A stretch of 64,000 nt of DNA from Mauremys mutica (GCF_020497125.1 NC_059084.1:6475501-6539500), one strand, 5' to 3'. Counted from the stretch's first letter, positions 44,960 to 57,175 are shown. Made by a program: numbers and translations. The notes: generated by a model from the sequence alone, not told the origin.

Positions 44960-46550
44960 GATGAAAAATGTTGGAAGTTTTTCATATCAGACATTTCTGA
45001 ACATGCCAGTGTAGCAGCTCCCCTGGACTAGTTGTCTCTGGGGAATGAACACTGGCTCTCTTGATCTAAAAGCATGCTACTACTTTAGGGTCCTTTAGCT
45101 TGGAGGCAGTAGCAGACTCCTAAACCTCTATATGTTTGTGACCACTAGAGGGGGACAAAGAGATGGTGTGTTCATACCGGTTAAATAGGCACACGATTTT
45201 TTATCGAAACTTTTGGGCTTTGCCCTGATTTTGGAGAGTGGTAAACTTCACTTTCTCACCCACCTCATACTCTACTATCCTATAGCCTGATATCTCAATC
45301 TCTATGCAAGAGAGGTAGATATCACCCTGTGTCGATGTGTCTGTGTCAATCCCTATCTTATCTATACATATATGTTTCTATACATTCATAGATGATCCCA
45401 CACACAAACAAATAAAAGTTTTAGATATAGACTTGTTTAAGCACATTGGGTGAAAATCACCCAGGGATGAAGGGCCTCTGGAAAGTTCACCCCATAGCTT
45501 AACACACCACCAGAGATGTACGTATGTATTAATATCAAGAAGATACATACATACATGCACAGCTACCCCATCCCCACAACACACATGCCTTGTAAATGAC
45601 ACCCACAACTACTCCCCCATGGCATACACCATCGTGCCCCTTTCTGATTCAGTGTCTTAAAGCAATTCACATGCTTCCACCCCCTGCCTCCCTCTTTAGA
45701 GCTCAATGCAAAGCCATGTGAAGTCTGTTGTGTGCCATTATAAGTCAGTATTAAATTATTCCAGTTCCTTCAAATAACTTGATAAGTCCTGTCTGGTCCT
45801 GATTCCAATTGTGAGGGAGAGGGAGGGAGAGAGAGGGCCCAGGACTGAGAACAAGAGAGGAATCTGCTGTATCTGTAGTATTTGTCAGAAACGGGAGTAA
45901 TTGCTGCTCTTTGGTGTGATTTATTGAGGTAACAGAGGTTAATAACAATGCCACTCAGTCAGCTTATTCTATTCATTTTCATGTCATTACAATGTATCAG
46001 GCATGGTGCACGTGGCAGCTGGGGTACGTGCTCCAGGACTCACTGAGAGATGCTGGTTTCTTTTTTCCCCGTTCGCCAGACTCCTGCGGAAGGGCTTGCG
46101 GTTTGCAAACCTAGCACAACCATCATGTGAATTCAGGCCTCTCCTTGGTCGGTGTTCTTATGACGACTGGAGAATGAGGCTGTTGGGTTCTCAAAGGACT
46201 GTCTCGTTGTTTGAAAGGGAGTGGCTTATCCCTTTGGACAAAAAGGAAATGGAGCTCACACGTAGGCGAGTGGGGTGTGCATGGGAGTGTGTTCATGTGA
46301 ATGTGCAGGAGGCAGGGAGAAGTACACAGGGGTCGAAGCAAGCACCAGTGCAGGACAAGGGCAGAGAAGGTGGGACAGAGCAGTTCGTGATTGTGGCTAA
46401 TTCCCTGGGAAATGCAGAATGGACCCACCAATGTATGGCAAGAGGTAGATAATGCAAAGAAGCCTTCTGTCTTGCAAATGTACTTGAGGGAGGAGGACGC
46501 TGAGTAAGCTCCCTGGTAAGGCTCCAAGAGGTAAGAAAGAACCTACAGTG
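44960..46550. other. Mostly unrecognised non-coding sequence
   Basis: A GA-rich tract (GGGAGAGGGAGGGAGAGAGA) is at 45812-45836. A 149-codon open frame at 46003-46452 has no supporting features. Nothing else recognised. Confidence 0.4.
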
Positions 46551-47815
46551 CAGGGTTTCCCAACCTGTGGGTCATAAGCCAAAATCAGGCCACTGGAATG
46601 TGTCCGAGGGTCACAGAGCTGGCTGGGCTTGACTCTCCATTCTGGGTGTTGTGACCTGGTGTGTGGGGTCACAGGGCTGCTCAGCTTTGGCCTAGCCACT
46701 CTTCCATTATGATGATGAGAGGCCAGCCAGGCCAAATTTGAGTGAGTGGCACTACAATCTCATGTGCCAGGTCGCACCACCACTCACATGAATTTGGCCC
46801 AGCCAGCCCCCCTCCCCCTGAGTTGTATGGCCAAACCCAAGCGGCACTGGGACTCCAGAGATCTCAGCTCCTAGAGTGGGGAGCTGAGCCCAGCCAGCCC
46901 CGCAGGAGAGAGCAGGGAGGGAGCATTTGGTATCCGTTTGCTTTGAATCTTGCAGGTCACTCTGGGATTCAGCAGGGGAATTGCTGGGAAAGCAGAATTT
47001 GGAGGGGTTCTGGCTACTCCCCTAACATGCCTCTTCTTCCCACAGGGATGGGGAAAAGTAGCCTCCTGCTTTGGCTCACAGATAACATTGTGTCTGATAA
47101 ATACAGGCCACCCAGTGTAGCCTCCCAACCATTCAGCCAGACAATACTCCATTTTCTATACCACCCATGCTGGCCCCTAGCCCCCAGATCTTCCCCCATG
47201 TCACCCCTAACCTCTTCTGCCCCAAACTCTTTCTCCCCCAGTCCCCATCCACTTTACCGCATAGACCCAAATCCCTTCTATCCCTTTACCCTCTCCCCCT
47301 TCGAACGCCTCTGCCCCCATATCCTTCCCCCAACTACCCACTGCCTGTCCATACCCCTCTGCCCCCCAGTTCCTTCCCCAGTCCCCCCCACTCCCCGTTT
47401 CTTCCTCACTACAGTCCCAGTCCCCCTGGTCTCCCCGCTTCATCTCCACGCCTCCGAGTCCCCCTCCCACCCTGTCTCAGACTCTCTGCCTCCCATGGGC
47501 CATGTGTTGGGGGCTATGTTGGTTTTGGGAGGCGTCTCAGCTACAATTACACCAAACAGTGATGAACTCATCAAAGAGAAGCAAGCTAAGGTCTCTTGTT
47601 AAGTGGAACCTTGGATTTATACAACAAATACTGAAGTTCTTTATTTTAGTATGTGCTGCGTTTAATACCTAGTATGTCAACGTGTATAGTATATATTGTG
47701 GGTAAGAAATATTTAGTAAGCCAGATATTTTTCACATTGAAGCTATTTACAGGGTCGCAACAGACCATCAAGGCTTACAAATGTGCCCTTAGACCAGAAA
47801 GGTTGAGAACCACTG
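46551..47815. mobile_element. hAT-like element relic, about 1.27 kb
   Basis: Left end CAGGGTTTCCCAACCTGTGG; right end reversed CAGTGGTTCTCAACCTTTCT, the classic hAT-Charlie-like termini. Sub-terminal GGTCATAAGCC / GGGTCGCAACAG also fit. The 8 bases outside each end are CTACAGTG and GGATAGTG (5 of 8 identical), a plausible decayed target duplication. The interior holds an inverted repeat (46723-46815; GGCCAAATTTGAGTGAGTGG against CCACTCACATGAATTTGGCC) and a C/T-rich stretch at 47160-47480. No transposase motif; the 286-codon open frame inside follows from the proline-rich composition. Confidence 0.6.
47160..47480. repeat. C/T-rich tract
   Basis: Pyrimidine-biased sequence with repeated CCCCC and CTTCC words, probably degenerate tandem expansion. 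On this strand it lacks stop codons, explaining the long open frames here. Confidence 0.75.
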
Positions 47816-48079
47816 GGATAGTGCATTGCTGCTGGCCAGAGAGGACAATTCCAGCAAGCGCAGGGCAAGCAGGGGGTGGGCAAGGATTTGTTTTTATTTT
47901 GCTTAGAATTTTGCGAAATTCAGAATCCACAACGGAGCCTTCAGCACTACAGATTCAAGAAAGTCGTCTTCTGATGAGCCCCATGTGCAGCAAGTGACCC
48001 ACCTACATATATCTGCCTTCCCAAAATAAAATCACCCTATCCATGTACATGAGCTTAAAATATACTCTCCAAATCCACC

Positions 48080-48178
48080 CAGACCTGAAGAAGAGCTCCG
48101 TGGAGCTTGTGTCTTGTCTCTTCCGCCTTCAGAAATTGGTCCAATAAAAGATATTCCCTCCCCCATCTTGTCTCCTTC
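48080..48178 (+). repeat. Penelope-like end, second subfamily
   Basis: CAGACCTGAAGAAGAGCTCC, GTGGAGCTTGTGTCTTGTCT, CAGAAATTGGTCCAATAAAA, GATATTCCCTCCCCCATCTT. The first hammerhead box CTGAAGA (48085-48091) is intact and followed by a GAGCT/AGCTT stem, but the GAAA box is lost (GTGT). Confidence 0.6.
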
Positions 48179-48384
48179 ACTTAATGCCAGTTTCCATTAC
48201 AGGCTCCTTGCCCCACCCTCACCCTGGTCACTCTCTCTTTTAATACGTGGTTACGTTAGCAGGTCAGAAGATCTTTTCTGTGCTTACAGCTGGAAGGCAG
48301 TGAGGCTGGGAAACTCTGTGCCAGCAGCTGTCGGGATCCCTTTTAGCTGTTCTATAGCATGGACAGAACTGGCTGGACATCCAT

Positions 48385-48480
48385 ACCAGGGCTGATTTTC
48401 AGAGGTACCGAGCAACCACAGCTCCCATTGACTTCCTTTGGATTTGCAGGTGCTAAGCACTGCTGGAAATGAAGTCCAGA
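48385..48480. repeat. Half of a foldback repeat
   Basis: GGGCTGATTTTCAGAGGTAC, CGAGCAACCACAGCTCCCAT, TGACTTCCTTTGGATTTGCA, GGTGCTAAGCACTGCTGGAAAT in parts. Resembles the CAGCTCCCATTGACTTC family; another half-copy is at 61125-61202. Confidence 0.5.
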
Positions 48481-49107
48481 CTGTGTGAAAGGCTCTGAGC
48501 ACTGCATGTCCATATCCCCACATGCCGCAGTCCTGTGTTACCGTTCTGTTAACTAGCACCGAAATGTTTGGAGTCTTTACATCCCCTTGGCCTTGAAGTC
48601 CCTAGACAAATGGATACACGGCTGCTCTCTGTGTGACAGAGGGTTAAAGAATACCTAACATCTTGCTACAGACCAGCCCTTCCCTCTGCCTGCTTTGACG
48701 TTGCCAATCTCACTCCTTTCTTTCATCCAAGTGGGCATCAGCACCAGCCCTGTATTCATAAGCGCCACGAGGTGTTGATGCACATTGCATACGGCAGTCA
48801 GCTGCTTTTGCCCACCCCGGAGACTAAATGCCTCACACCTCCACTCGGCTGCTGGGATTTGGCTGGCGTTCGTACTTTAATTTTTAGAAGGACTTTGAAT
48901 GTTTTCCAGCTCCGTCTCTGCTATTTTCCACTCCTTGCTCAGTTACGTACCTGCGCGGTTCTATTTGCTGAAGGAAATCAATGAATTAATCAGCCATGAG
49001 ACACAGCAGGCAGAGCATCCTGGGTGATTTAGGTCCACCTTGGCTCATGTTATCAGGCGTAAGTTGAATGCCAAAGTTTGGGATTTATAAGCACGCTCAA
49101 TGTTGTT

Positions 49108-49180
49108 GGCCCAGTTCTGCTCCCAGTGAAGTCATCGATAAGGCTCCTATTGACTTCAGTGGAAGCAGAGTTAGGCCAAT
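49108..49180. repeat. Short foldback repeat
   Basis: TTGGCCCAGTTCTGCTCCCA, GTGAAGTCATCGATAAGGCT, CCTATTGACTTCAGTGGAAG, CAGAGTTAGGCCAA: pairable arms with a central GAAGTC/GACTTC core. Confidence 0.65.
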
Positions 49181-49499
49181 GCTGAGTGCCCTGAAAATCC
49201 CACCCAAACCACTGGGGGTGGCTAGTCAGTCCCACTGGCTGGAGTGTCTTATTGCTAGCACCCAAAATCTTCCACCAAGTTTACTCACTGCCACAAAATT
49301 GTGCTCCAGAATCTCAGTTTTCATTTAATAATCCAAGTTTCAGCCCCTCGTGTTGCAAAGAAGCCTTTCAAGTCTAGCAGGTTGTTGGAAGCAAGGAAAG
49401 AACCCAGAACCGCTGCGTCTAAAACCATGAACAGCTACCTCCTGATGTAAAAGATCCAGTTCTAAGAGTGTGAATCAAGACGCATGCTCATAAACCTCT

Positions 49500-49975
49500 A
49501 TGGGTCAGTCTCCACCAATGTAAACCCAAGGTTAGCAGAACTTGAGTGAGCAGACCCTGGGTTTGTTAACCTAGGGCTTGAGCATCTACAATCATTTGTG
49601 AACCCTGGCTCCCCCACCTGGGACTCCAGCATCTACGCTGCATTAAGCAGGCCTGAGTCCAACCACCCATATCCCAGACTTCCTACCGCCCTCCCAAAAT
49701 GTGGACACTCTAGCCCTTTGTCTGTGGTGCAGTATGTCCACCAAACTGTTCAGAAGACAAAGAAGGTCGGCCCATAGGATTGTGGGATAATTCTGGCGGC
49801 CTCCTAGAGCACAAGTCTAGTAGGGCTGCATCTACACTGCAGGGCAACAGGGCTTGAACTCCGGGTCCCTGCTTGACTCAGGCTTGGATCCTCCACCTGA
49901 AATAAACTGGTGGCCCCAGCCAGGTTTCTAATGAAAAGGTGTCCACATCACAAAAACCACCAGCGCAGTTCGCCC
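49500..49975. repeat. Probable GTCTACACTGC-type foldback element(s)
   Basis: TAGGGCTGCATCTACACTGC at 49821, AGGGCTTGAACTCCGGGTCC, GACTCAGGCTTGGATCC and, upstream, CAGCATCTACGCTGCATTAA, GGCTTGAGCATCTACAATC fit one or two decayed elements of this group. Borders unclear. Confidence 0.4.
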
Positions 49976-52144
49976 TAAGTGGCACCTTTGTTGGCATTCT
50001 CAGCAGAGACGCCAAGGGCCAAGCAGGCTTGGAGATTAAGCTACTGTCTCATCTCCAGAGCACGTTTCTTTGGGTCCTGAATGTGGCACATTGAGGGCAT
50101 GGTCTTGGGAAGGTGGCATTGTTGCTACCTGGCATGGCACTGTGCTGTGGATAAATGCCTGATTTCATTTTCCAGCGCTGTCAATCTGTCACTGTTCAAC
50201 AACTTAAACATTCACTTTTTAAAGGGAACAGGCACGTTCTTTGAAAGAAAAACATCAAAATGGGGGGCAAAGGGAGATGCGTATAGGCTCTCAGACTCAG
50301 GCCAGCACTGCTGCACCCTGCTGCTGCTCCTGGCGTATTTTGTATCTGCTCCCCCCAGCACTGCAGAGTCTGTGTTTCTTCCTACATCAGCCAGCTTCTA
50401 GGGAAAGGAACCTCTTCTTTAACCTCATGGCAAGTCATAGCCTCTAGGACATAGCCGTGGACATATGTTTTCCTTTTCTCTGGTAGGGAAATCAATCACT
50501 CTTCCCCTTTTTCATTTGAATTAGATCTTTAGACTAATCAGAATTACTCCCCGTGACCCAAACACTGATTGTGAATCGCCAAATTCCCCTCCCCCCCACC
50601 ATGTACCATCAAGGTCTTTCTTCTTTGTATCAAGGTTAGGCTCTATATGTCTTAACCATATGCCCCAAGTGAGGAATTCATTAGCATTCATTATGCATTC
50701 ATAAGAAACAAACGGGCAAGGGAGTGGGAGGTTCTGCAATTCATCTCAGCTGCTCCTTGACACCAGGCCTGGCAGGAGGGGTAATCACCATGAGCAAGTG
50801 CTGGGACCTGGCCAGACACACCTGCTTCCACCAAGATCAAGACAGATCTGGGTCCCCCTCTCACACGCTTGCTGTTTCTCTCGCACACACGCTTGTGCGT
50901 GCTTTTCACACTGATGGATGATTTACAAGTTTGCAGCTGACAAGACCGTCCGCCTGCATGAGTTCCCCATCGGTTCATTTAACTCTACAACATAAGCTGA
51001 TTATTGAGGGAAATGGCTGGAGCATAAATCTGGGATTTTTTTTTGTAGCACCCTCCATCCCTCCCCCCACTTCACTTTGCATTTGTTACATGTGTAGCAA
51101 AGCGGAGAGTGATTGCTAGTGCTAACCAGAATAACAGTATCACCCAAGCCTGAGAGATCCCCAGAAGAGGGAAAGAAAAATACCCAAACCCTGACTGTTT
51201 AAATGGTACGTAGCGATTTTAGTATTTCAGAGGCATAAAGAGCCAATCCTTAGGTGTCATTAGTACCTGACTGAGAGTTGTGGTCAAAATAAAGTCAAAC
51301 AAATATCATGTTTTTTAACACAGTAACATTGGTGAATGTTTCAAAGCATCACACAGGAGAATCTGCCTAGAAAAAGCCCAGCATTCAGCTCTCACCGACT
51401 GGAAGCAGCAAACACAGTCGTGCCAAACACGGTACCATGAACAGCCACAAACAAGCTCTCATTTAAAAGGCAGTGATGCCGTTCTTATAGCAGCCATCAT
51501 TGATTTGGGTTCTTTTCCCCCTTATGACTCTGCAGTGGGGTAGATGGCTTAAGGCGATCACCTTCCAGCCCATCTAGAATTCATGGATAATTATGCTGAC
51601 TTCAGCGAAGATAGTTGTGATTTACACTGGGGTAAGTGAGCTCAGGATCAGCCCCATAGTCTCATTGCATGGAGACTTAAGGGTGTAATTGATGGGAATT
51701 TCATGCATAATTCCATATACACACACATAGTGGAAACAGAACAGTGCGTGAAGGGAGAGGTTGTTTTTTTTTTTAAAAAATGTATAAGGGATTTAGAAGC
51801 ACGTCTCACTGAGTTTCTATAGGACTTGTGCTCCTAAATCTGTCAGATGCTATTGAAAATCTATCCTGAAACCACTTCAGATCGGATGTGGTCCTGAATC
51901 ATGTTTCAGACTCTCTGTTCTGAGCTACATAAAGGTTTGTAACTCCACTGCAAACCAAGGTCTGCATTTCACAGCTTACACTTACAATGGCTTGGGGTTT
52001 TTTGTGGGGGGGGGCTTATTGTGGGTTTTGGGGAATGCTGTGTGCATGTGAATTTCACTGGGTACACCCTTTCAGCCTCCTTTTGAAAATATGACTTACA
52101 TCCTGGAACTGGTGGTGAATATTGTTAATATGGCTACATGTCAA
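49976..52144. other. Mostly unrecognised non-coding sequence
   Basis: One short foldback repeat at 51575-51652 (TTATGCTGACTTCAGCGAAG ... TTTACACTGGGGTAAGTGAG) and a T/A run at 51763-51780. No supported exon. Confidence 0.4.
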
Positions 52145-52266
52145 TAGAGTGACCAGATGTCCCGATTTTATAGGGACAGTCCCGATTTTTGGGTCTTTTT
52201 CTTATGTAGGTTCCTATTACTCTCCACCCCATCCCAATTTTTCACACTTGCTGTCTGGTCACCCTA
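52145..52266 (+). mobile_element. Small hAT element, copy 2, 8-bp duplication CATGTCAA
   Basis: 122 bp, ends TAGAGTGACCAG and CTGGTCACCCTA. Perfect 8-bp flanks CATGTCAA (52137-52144 and 52267-52274). Interior TTTTATAGGGACAGTCCCGA, CTTTTTCTTATGTAGG, CAATTTTTCACACTTGC as in copy 3. Confidence 0.93.
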
Positions 52267-52274
52267 CATGTCAA

Positions 52275-52723
52275 GCTATCTCCAGTTCAGCAGAACTACT
52301 TAGCAGATTCAGAAGCTAAAACTAGAGAAGCGTTTCTATCTTTAAATGTTAAGAGATAAGTTCTAACTTTCTTCCCATCCAGCTAGCATCTGGGACTCCC
52401 CCAACATTCAGATGTGCTTTCATTTTCCTTGTGATTGCCATTTCTTTGCATCACTCTTACAACCCTTGGCTGGTGTGAAGGTCAGTTTGCCTCCTAGTGG
52501 ACTGTCTTCTTATAGCAGAAATGATTTCTTCTTTGAAAACCACAAGCAACACAACAACAAAAGGAGAGAAGAATAATTGCAAACAATGTATTGGAGTGAC
52601 TTCGTAAATGATACCACACCTCACAGGCAGATAAGTGTGACCTTCATATTGTGGTCAAGCAATGACCGCTATAATCCAAAAGACATAACACTATAATGAC
52701 TAGACTGTTTATATACTGCATGC
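52275..52723. other. Unrecognised non-coding sequence
   Basis: Nothing recognised between the hAT copy and the TAGA tract. Confidence 0.35.
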
Positions 52724-52770
<47 letters not shown>

Positions 52771-52772
52771 TA
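52724..52772. repeat. (TAGA)n microsatellite
   Basis: Twelve perfect TAGA units. Confidence 0.95.
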
Positions 52773-53308
52773 GCTAAGCATCTCTGTAATTCAGGGCTAT
52801 CATTCCATGGAGAGGCTGTCTTGGCATTGTAAATCAAAAAAGCCATGACCAAAGGTGTTAATGTATGTCTAGTATCCCAGAGACAATGTGGTATTCCTGA
52901 AAGGCTAGCATTTTGTACTCCGCACCTAAAATTATTTTATTAGTGTGTCATTGACCTCCCTGTGCATTTCTCCCATTGCTGGAATAAGAGTAGTAAGTAG
53001 CAGAACCTGCAGGTTTTGGCTAAGGCAGCCACAGAGGAATTCACTGCCTATGACATTGAACTTCTGCAGTGGGGAGGAAATAAACATTTCAGCCAGGTTA
53101 GAGGCCTTATATTTTTTGCTTTTGTAGGTCTGAGAATGGATTTTCCTTCGTGACCCACAAACTCACTGAGATACAGAAGTGGCCAAAGGCTATTCCTACA
53201 TCACTTTACTTCTTATTAGCATGATTATTTCCCATTGCCTCCCAACCTCTGAACAACTCTTTCTAGGTCAGCGCTCAGGTCATGCAGAGCAGCACCTTAG
53301 AGGTATCT
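52773..53308. other. Unrecognised non-coding sequence
   Basis: Sequence between the two TAGA tracts; nothing recognised. Confidence 0.35.

Positions 53309-53345
<37 letters not shown>
53309..53345. repeat. (TAGA)n microsatellite
   Basis: Nine TAGA units, same orientation as the tract 540 bases upstream. Confidence 0.95.
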
Positions 53346-53510
53346 GTATGCACAATGTGCCTGTGACAATATGACATCCAGACTGCTCCACTGAGCAGCC
53401 ACCTGGAAATACTTCCACCAGGAAATAGACTTTTCCTGTTGGTATGCATACTTCCACCTTTTCATGTTCTCTGTATGTATAAATATCTCCTGTCTGTGTG
53501 TTCCATTCTG

Positions 53511-53602
53511 TGCATCCGAAGAAGTGAGCTGTAGCTCACGAAAGCTCATGCTGAAATAAATTTGTTAGTCTTTAAGGTGCCACAAGTACTCCTGTTCTTT
53601 TT
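53511..53602 (+). mobile_element. Penelope-like end with hammerhead-like core
   Basis: Core CCGAAGA (53516-53522), stem II GTGAGC/GCTCAC with loop TGTA, intact GAAA (53540-53543), helix III GC-TCAT-GC, then AAATAAATTTGTTAGTCTTT, AAGGTGCCACAAGTACTCCT. Changes from an active core: C at U4 and G at the cleavage base. Best-preserved stem II and GAAA combination among the GTGAGC copies here. Confidence 0.7.
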
Positions 53603-53644
53603 TCTGGAAATACTTGTGTGATGAGCACCTCTCCTCAACCTAGG

Positions 53645-53815
53645 CCTGGGGCCAGACGTCCAAAAGTCTGTAGGTGCGGAAAGATGGAGATATTTGCCTA
53701 GTGGGATTTTCAGAAGTGCTGAAATCAGTGGTACCTAGGTGCTTTTGAAAATCCCACTAGGCACCTGTCTGCATCTTTAGGCACCTAATACCTTTGAAAA
53801 TCTGGCCACTAGAAT
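53645..53815. repeat. Foldback repeat, CACTAGGCACC type
   Basis: GGGGCCAGACGTCCAAAAGT, CTAGTGGGATTTTCAGAAGT against TTTTGAAAATCCCACTAGGC, ACCTTTGAAAATCTGGCC. Strong pairing at the centre (GCCTAGTGGGATTTTC with GAAAATCCCACTAGGC). Confidence 0.75.
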
Positions 53816-54914
53816 ACAAACACACCAGTGATGTGCCCAGGAGCCTCTTCTCGAGGAATGGACAATTTGCAGCTGCTCCTGTAAATAGACAACCTGTGCT
53901 GTGTGTGGCTGCTGCCCTGCCCAGAAAGGGCTCTCTTGAAAAGTCATTTGTATAGCCTCCAGTATATTCATCTGGAAATTCTTATTCTTTCTTTCAAGCA
54001 CATACCTAACTTTAAGCATGACTGGATCTACTGCTGCAGTGGAATCTCCACAGACAGTGACCTGGAAATGGACTGTATCCAGTGTGCTGATTTCTTGCAG
54101 TTAGGCCCTTCCTCCTCTCGCCTTTCAGTGGTTTACTTGCTCAGAACCAAAGTCTTCCCTGTTCTTTAGAGAACTTTCCAAGTTCTGGGAGGTTACCAGC
54201 CTTTGAGAGTTCTAATCAGTACAACATGCTGGAGCTGTTCAAGGTTTCCCATATGTCCCTATTTTGCTCTGCGTCTCTGAAAGAGAAAAAGGAGAGAGAA
54301 TTTCCTTCTCACTCTGCAAAGCAGCTCTCTAAACAAACATCAAATCATAGCTGTGTGGCCCTCTCATTAGCGGTCTAACATCAAGGACTTTCATGAAGCA
54401 AAATTAACTATTTCTTGCAGGATGTTCAACAAAAGAAAAATATTAATGAGGTTAGTTAAAGGGTGGCCCCGTTTCGTTAGCTCTGCTGAGCTAAGTCTGC
54501 CTGTGAGGAACTATCAAGAAGATTGCTTTTTTTAATTACTCTGTTAATTGATATAAAACAAAAAGGACGCAGATTAGTTGCATGCAATTAGCAAATTAAT
54601 TCTTGGCAATTACAGACTTAATAATGGAGTACTTTTGCTGTTGTGTGTTGGATTCTGTGGCCTATATTCATCGCCTTTATGAGCTGGGTAATTTCCTTTA
54701 AGAAAAAAAAAAGAACAAGGGTTAAAAATATACCTGTACATATTTCTTTGTTTTTTTTTTAAATAATAACGATAAAACTGATGTGTGTGTTTCATCTTCC
54801 ACACAAACCTGTGCAACATTGCCTATGAATTGTGTTACGTCAGAGGCTAAGGTGATGAAAAACACAATATTACAAGCTAATTAGATGTCTATCTACATAA
54901 TTCTGTCCCTGAAT
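53816..54914. other. Unrecognised non-coding sequence
   Basis: No recognised repeat or exon. AT-rich from 54.4 kb, with A and T runs at 54701-54713 and 54751-54761. Confidence 0.4.
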
Positions 54915-55005
54915 CAGCAAGGTACTGAAGCACATGACTTCAATGAGACTACTGGCATGCTTAAAGTTAGGCATGTGCTTTAGTACCTTGCTGAATCGGG
55001 GCCTC
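54915..55005. repeat. Foldback repeat, AGCAAGGTACTGAAGCA arms
   Basis: TGAATCAGCAAGGTACTGAA, GCACATGACTTCAATG ... GGCATGTGCTTTAGTACCTT, GCTGAATCGGGGCC. The uninterrupted relative of the MIR-split copy at 40.7 kb. Confidence 0.75.
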
Positions 55006-57074
55006 GGACAGCAAGAGTCGAGGGACTCAGTAGGAAAACCAGGCCCCTAAGGCCTCTCCTCAGTACAGGTCTTCTCCTGGGCTGCAACACTCTGTCTTAG
55101 CAACTTGGCTGGAAACTGTTCTGATTCTCCTTGAAAGCTAGCATGCACATGGGACAAGTGTTATTGAATGATTACAGCACATTAATGATGAAGTTGCAAA
55201 TATAAATGACTGCGTGTGCTGTGTGGTTTTCTCCCTGGTAATCACCTAGACTAAAACGGGCTTCTCTAACATGCTTTTCTTGACAAAACAAGAAAGAATA
55301 AATCCTGCTATATAACCTGATTTGGCAGCAACCTTGGTTAAGCATGGCTATTAGTGTAATGTAGACAGGAGGCTAAGAGCAGTGGTGTAGCTGTTGGACT
55401 GCTACACATAGAATGTGTATGGACAAGAAGTAGTGGTGGCAGAAACTGTGTGGCCCTTTATGTAAAGAGCTAATGTAGAGAGCCTTGCTCTCTACAGAAT
55501 GGAGATGAGGTTGTGCTTGGATCCAGATGAGAACTTAGGTTAGGGTTTTTAGCTCACATTCAAGGTTGAATGGCGGTTAGGGTTTAGATTCTTGCAAGAT
55601 GTTGGTCCCAAATGACATAAATCTCACAATTGTTATGAGATTTTCACCATCTTGGACTACATCCAAACATTATCAAGAAAAGAGGTGACTTGGAGATTGA
55701 ACCCAGCCTGGAATGAAACAGTAAAGGCTGATTCAGGTACAAGGATTCGAATTCCCCTCCCTCCCATGAATTTCATGGTAAGGGAGTAGGATTTAGGTTC
55801 CGAGTCACACACATCTCTAGAGAAGACTGCAGCACAGCAAGTGGATGAACTGAACAGGAGGTATGAAAGTTTGTCTTGTTATCTACAGGGATATGTTAAA
55901 ACAGATCTGACAACCAGGAGCGGTATGACCAACGTAGGCATCCTTTTCCAACAGCTTAAATGCTTCTCCCATCAAGAGCTGCTGTCTATGGAAGTATAAT
56001 GTTTCACATGGGGAGGAGGTTAACATGAGGCTGAAGGAAATAGAGGTATTTTACTCAAAATCTGCCCAGAGTCCCAGAATAGCTGGATGTTTCTGCTAAT
56101 ATGACCAGCAGTGAAATAGTTAACAAAGTTGACACTTGTCATCATTAGACCTTACAGTTCCCATCTCTCTTATCTGCTATTTCATGTCCTGTGGATCCTC
56201 ATCCCAGCTAGAGGAAAGAAAGGCTGAGGCCACTGACTTTCACTTTTGCCAGTTTCTATTTTTCTTGTTTTATTAGAGACCGAGTCTGAGTTCTGTTGAA
56301 GGCTGATTCCCTTGTAGTAGTGAGCTGGGGTGATAAGGCCAAACTGAGATGTGGAATACACACACGCACAAAGGAGACATGGAAAATGGTTGCCAAGGTA
56401 GTTTGTTATTGGCAATGCAGCTGTTTAGTGAAAGGAGGGACTAATGTGCTTTAAAAGAAGTGTGTGTGTGTGCGTAAGTGTGCCTGATGCTCCTGATTTT
56501 CACCTTTGTAAGAAGTAAAACTCCACTGAAGTCATCAGTATCACACTTAAGTGACTGACACCCATCCTTATGCCACCACTCATGGGGCAGACATGAATCA
56601 GTTGCTTAACGGAGTTGATCTCCTATTAAAAGTGTAACAGAATTACACTCAGTCCATTAGCCATGTTTTGAGCTATTCTCCTAAGATATCTGTTGTCTTG
56701 ATATGGGTAGGGTTTTAATGAAAACAGTCTCACAGGCAGGTTTTGTGATGTTTCTCTTTTTCTTGGCATTACAGATTTGTGACCCTGCAGTCCCCACTCC
56801 TTGTAACATTAGAGTGCAGTGAAAATTAAATGTGCCTAATCTGTTTTGACATTCCTGGCATCGCGGTTACATAGTGCTCCGTACATTGACTCAGCCAGAA
56901 AGCTCAGTTCCAGTTCCCCACAGAAAAATTCCTGCCTCCGAGCCATCCAAAATTTTCTTTATTGCACATTGGCATTATGGGAATTTATGATTAATGCAGA
57001 TGCTGATGTTCTAGGACAACGAAATCTGAGCCCACGCTGAAAAACCCTCCCAAATTAACAAATAAATAAATTTC
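55006..57074. other. Mostly unrecognised non-coding sequence
   Basis: A GT tract is at 56460-56474 and a short foldback repeat at 56488-56575 (CCTGATTTTCACCTTTGTAA, ACTCCACTGAAGTCATCAG). No exon supported. Confidence 0.4.
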
Positions 57075-57175
57075 GTCTTAGAGACTATAAGCTTTTGGGA
57101 CCATCTTTTTCTTTTGTGTTTGTACAACACCTACCACAATGGGATCCTGGTCCATGACTAGAGCTCCTCAGTCAA
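57075..57175 (+). repeat. Ancient LINE-end-like repeat
   Basis: CTTAGAGACTATAAGCTTTT, GGGACCATCTTTTTCTTTTG, TGTTTGTACAACACCTACCA, CAATGGGATCCTGGTCCATG, ACTAGAGCTCC. Same family as 9.4 kb. Confidence 0.65.

Noticed and set aside
46003..46527. 149- and 134-codon open frames on opposite strands
   Set aside because: They overlap each other in antisense and neither has domain features.
46742..47602. 286-codon open frame, plus strand
   Set aside because: It lies inside a hAT relic; the second half is a proline-rich translation of a pyrimidine-rich tract lacking stops by composition, and overlapping frames are open as well.
52724..53345. Repeats as a CRISPR-like array
   Set aside because: These are simple tetranucleotide runs without spacers, and the genome is eukaryotic.
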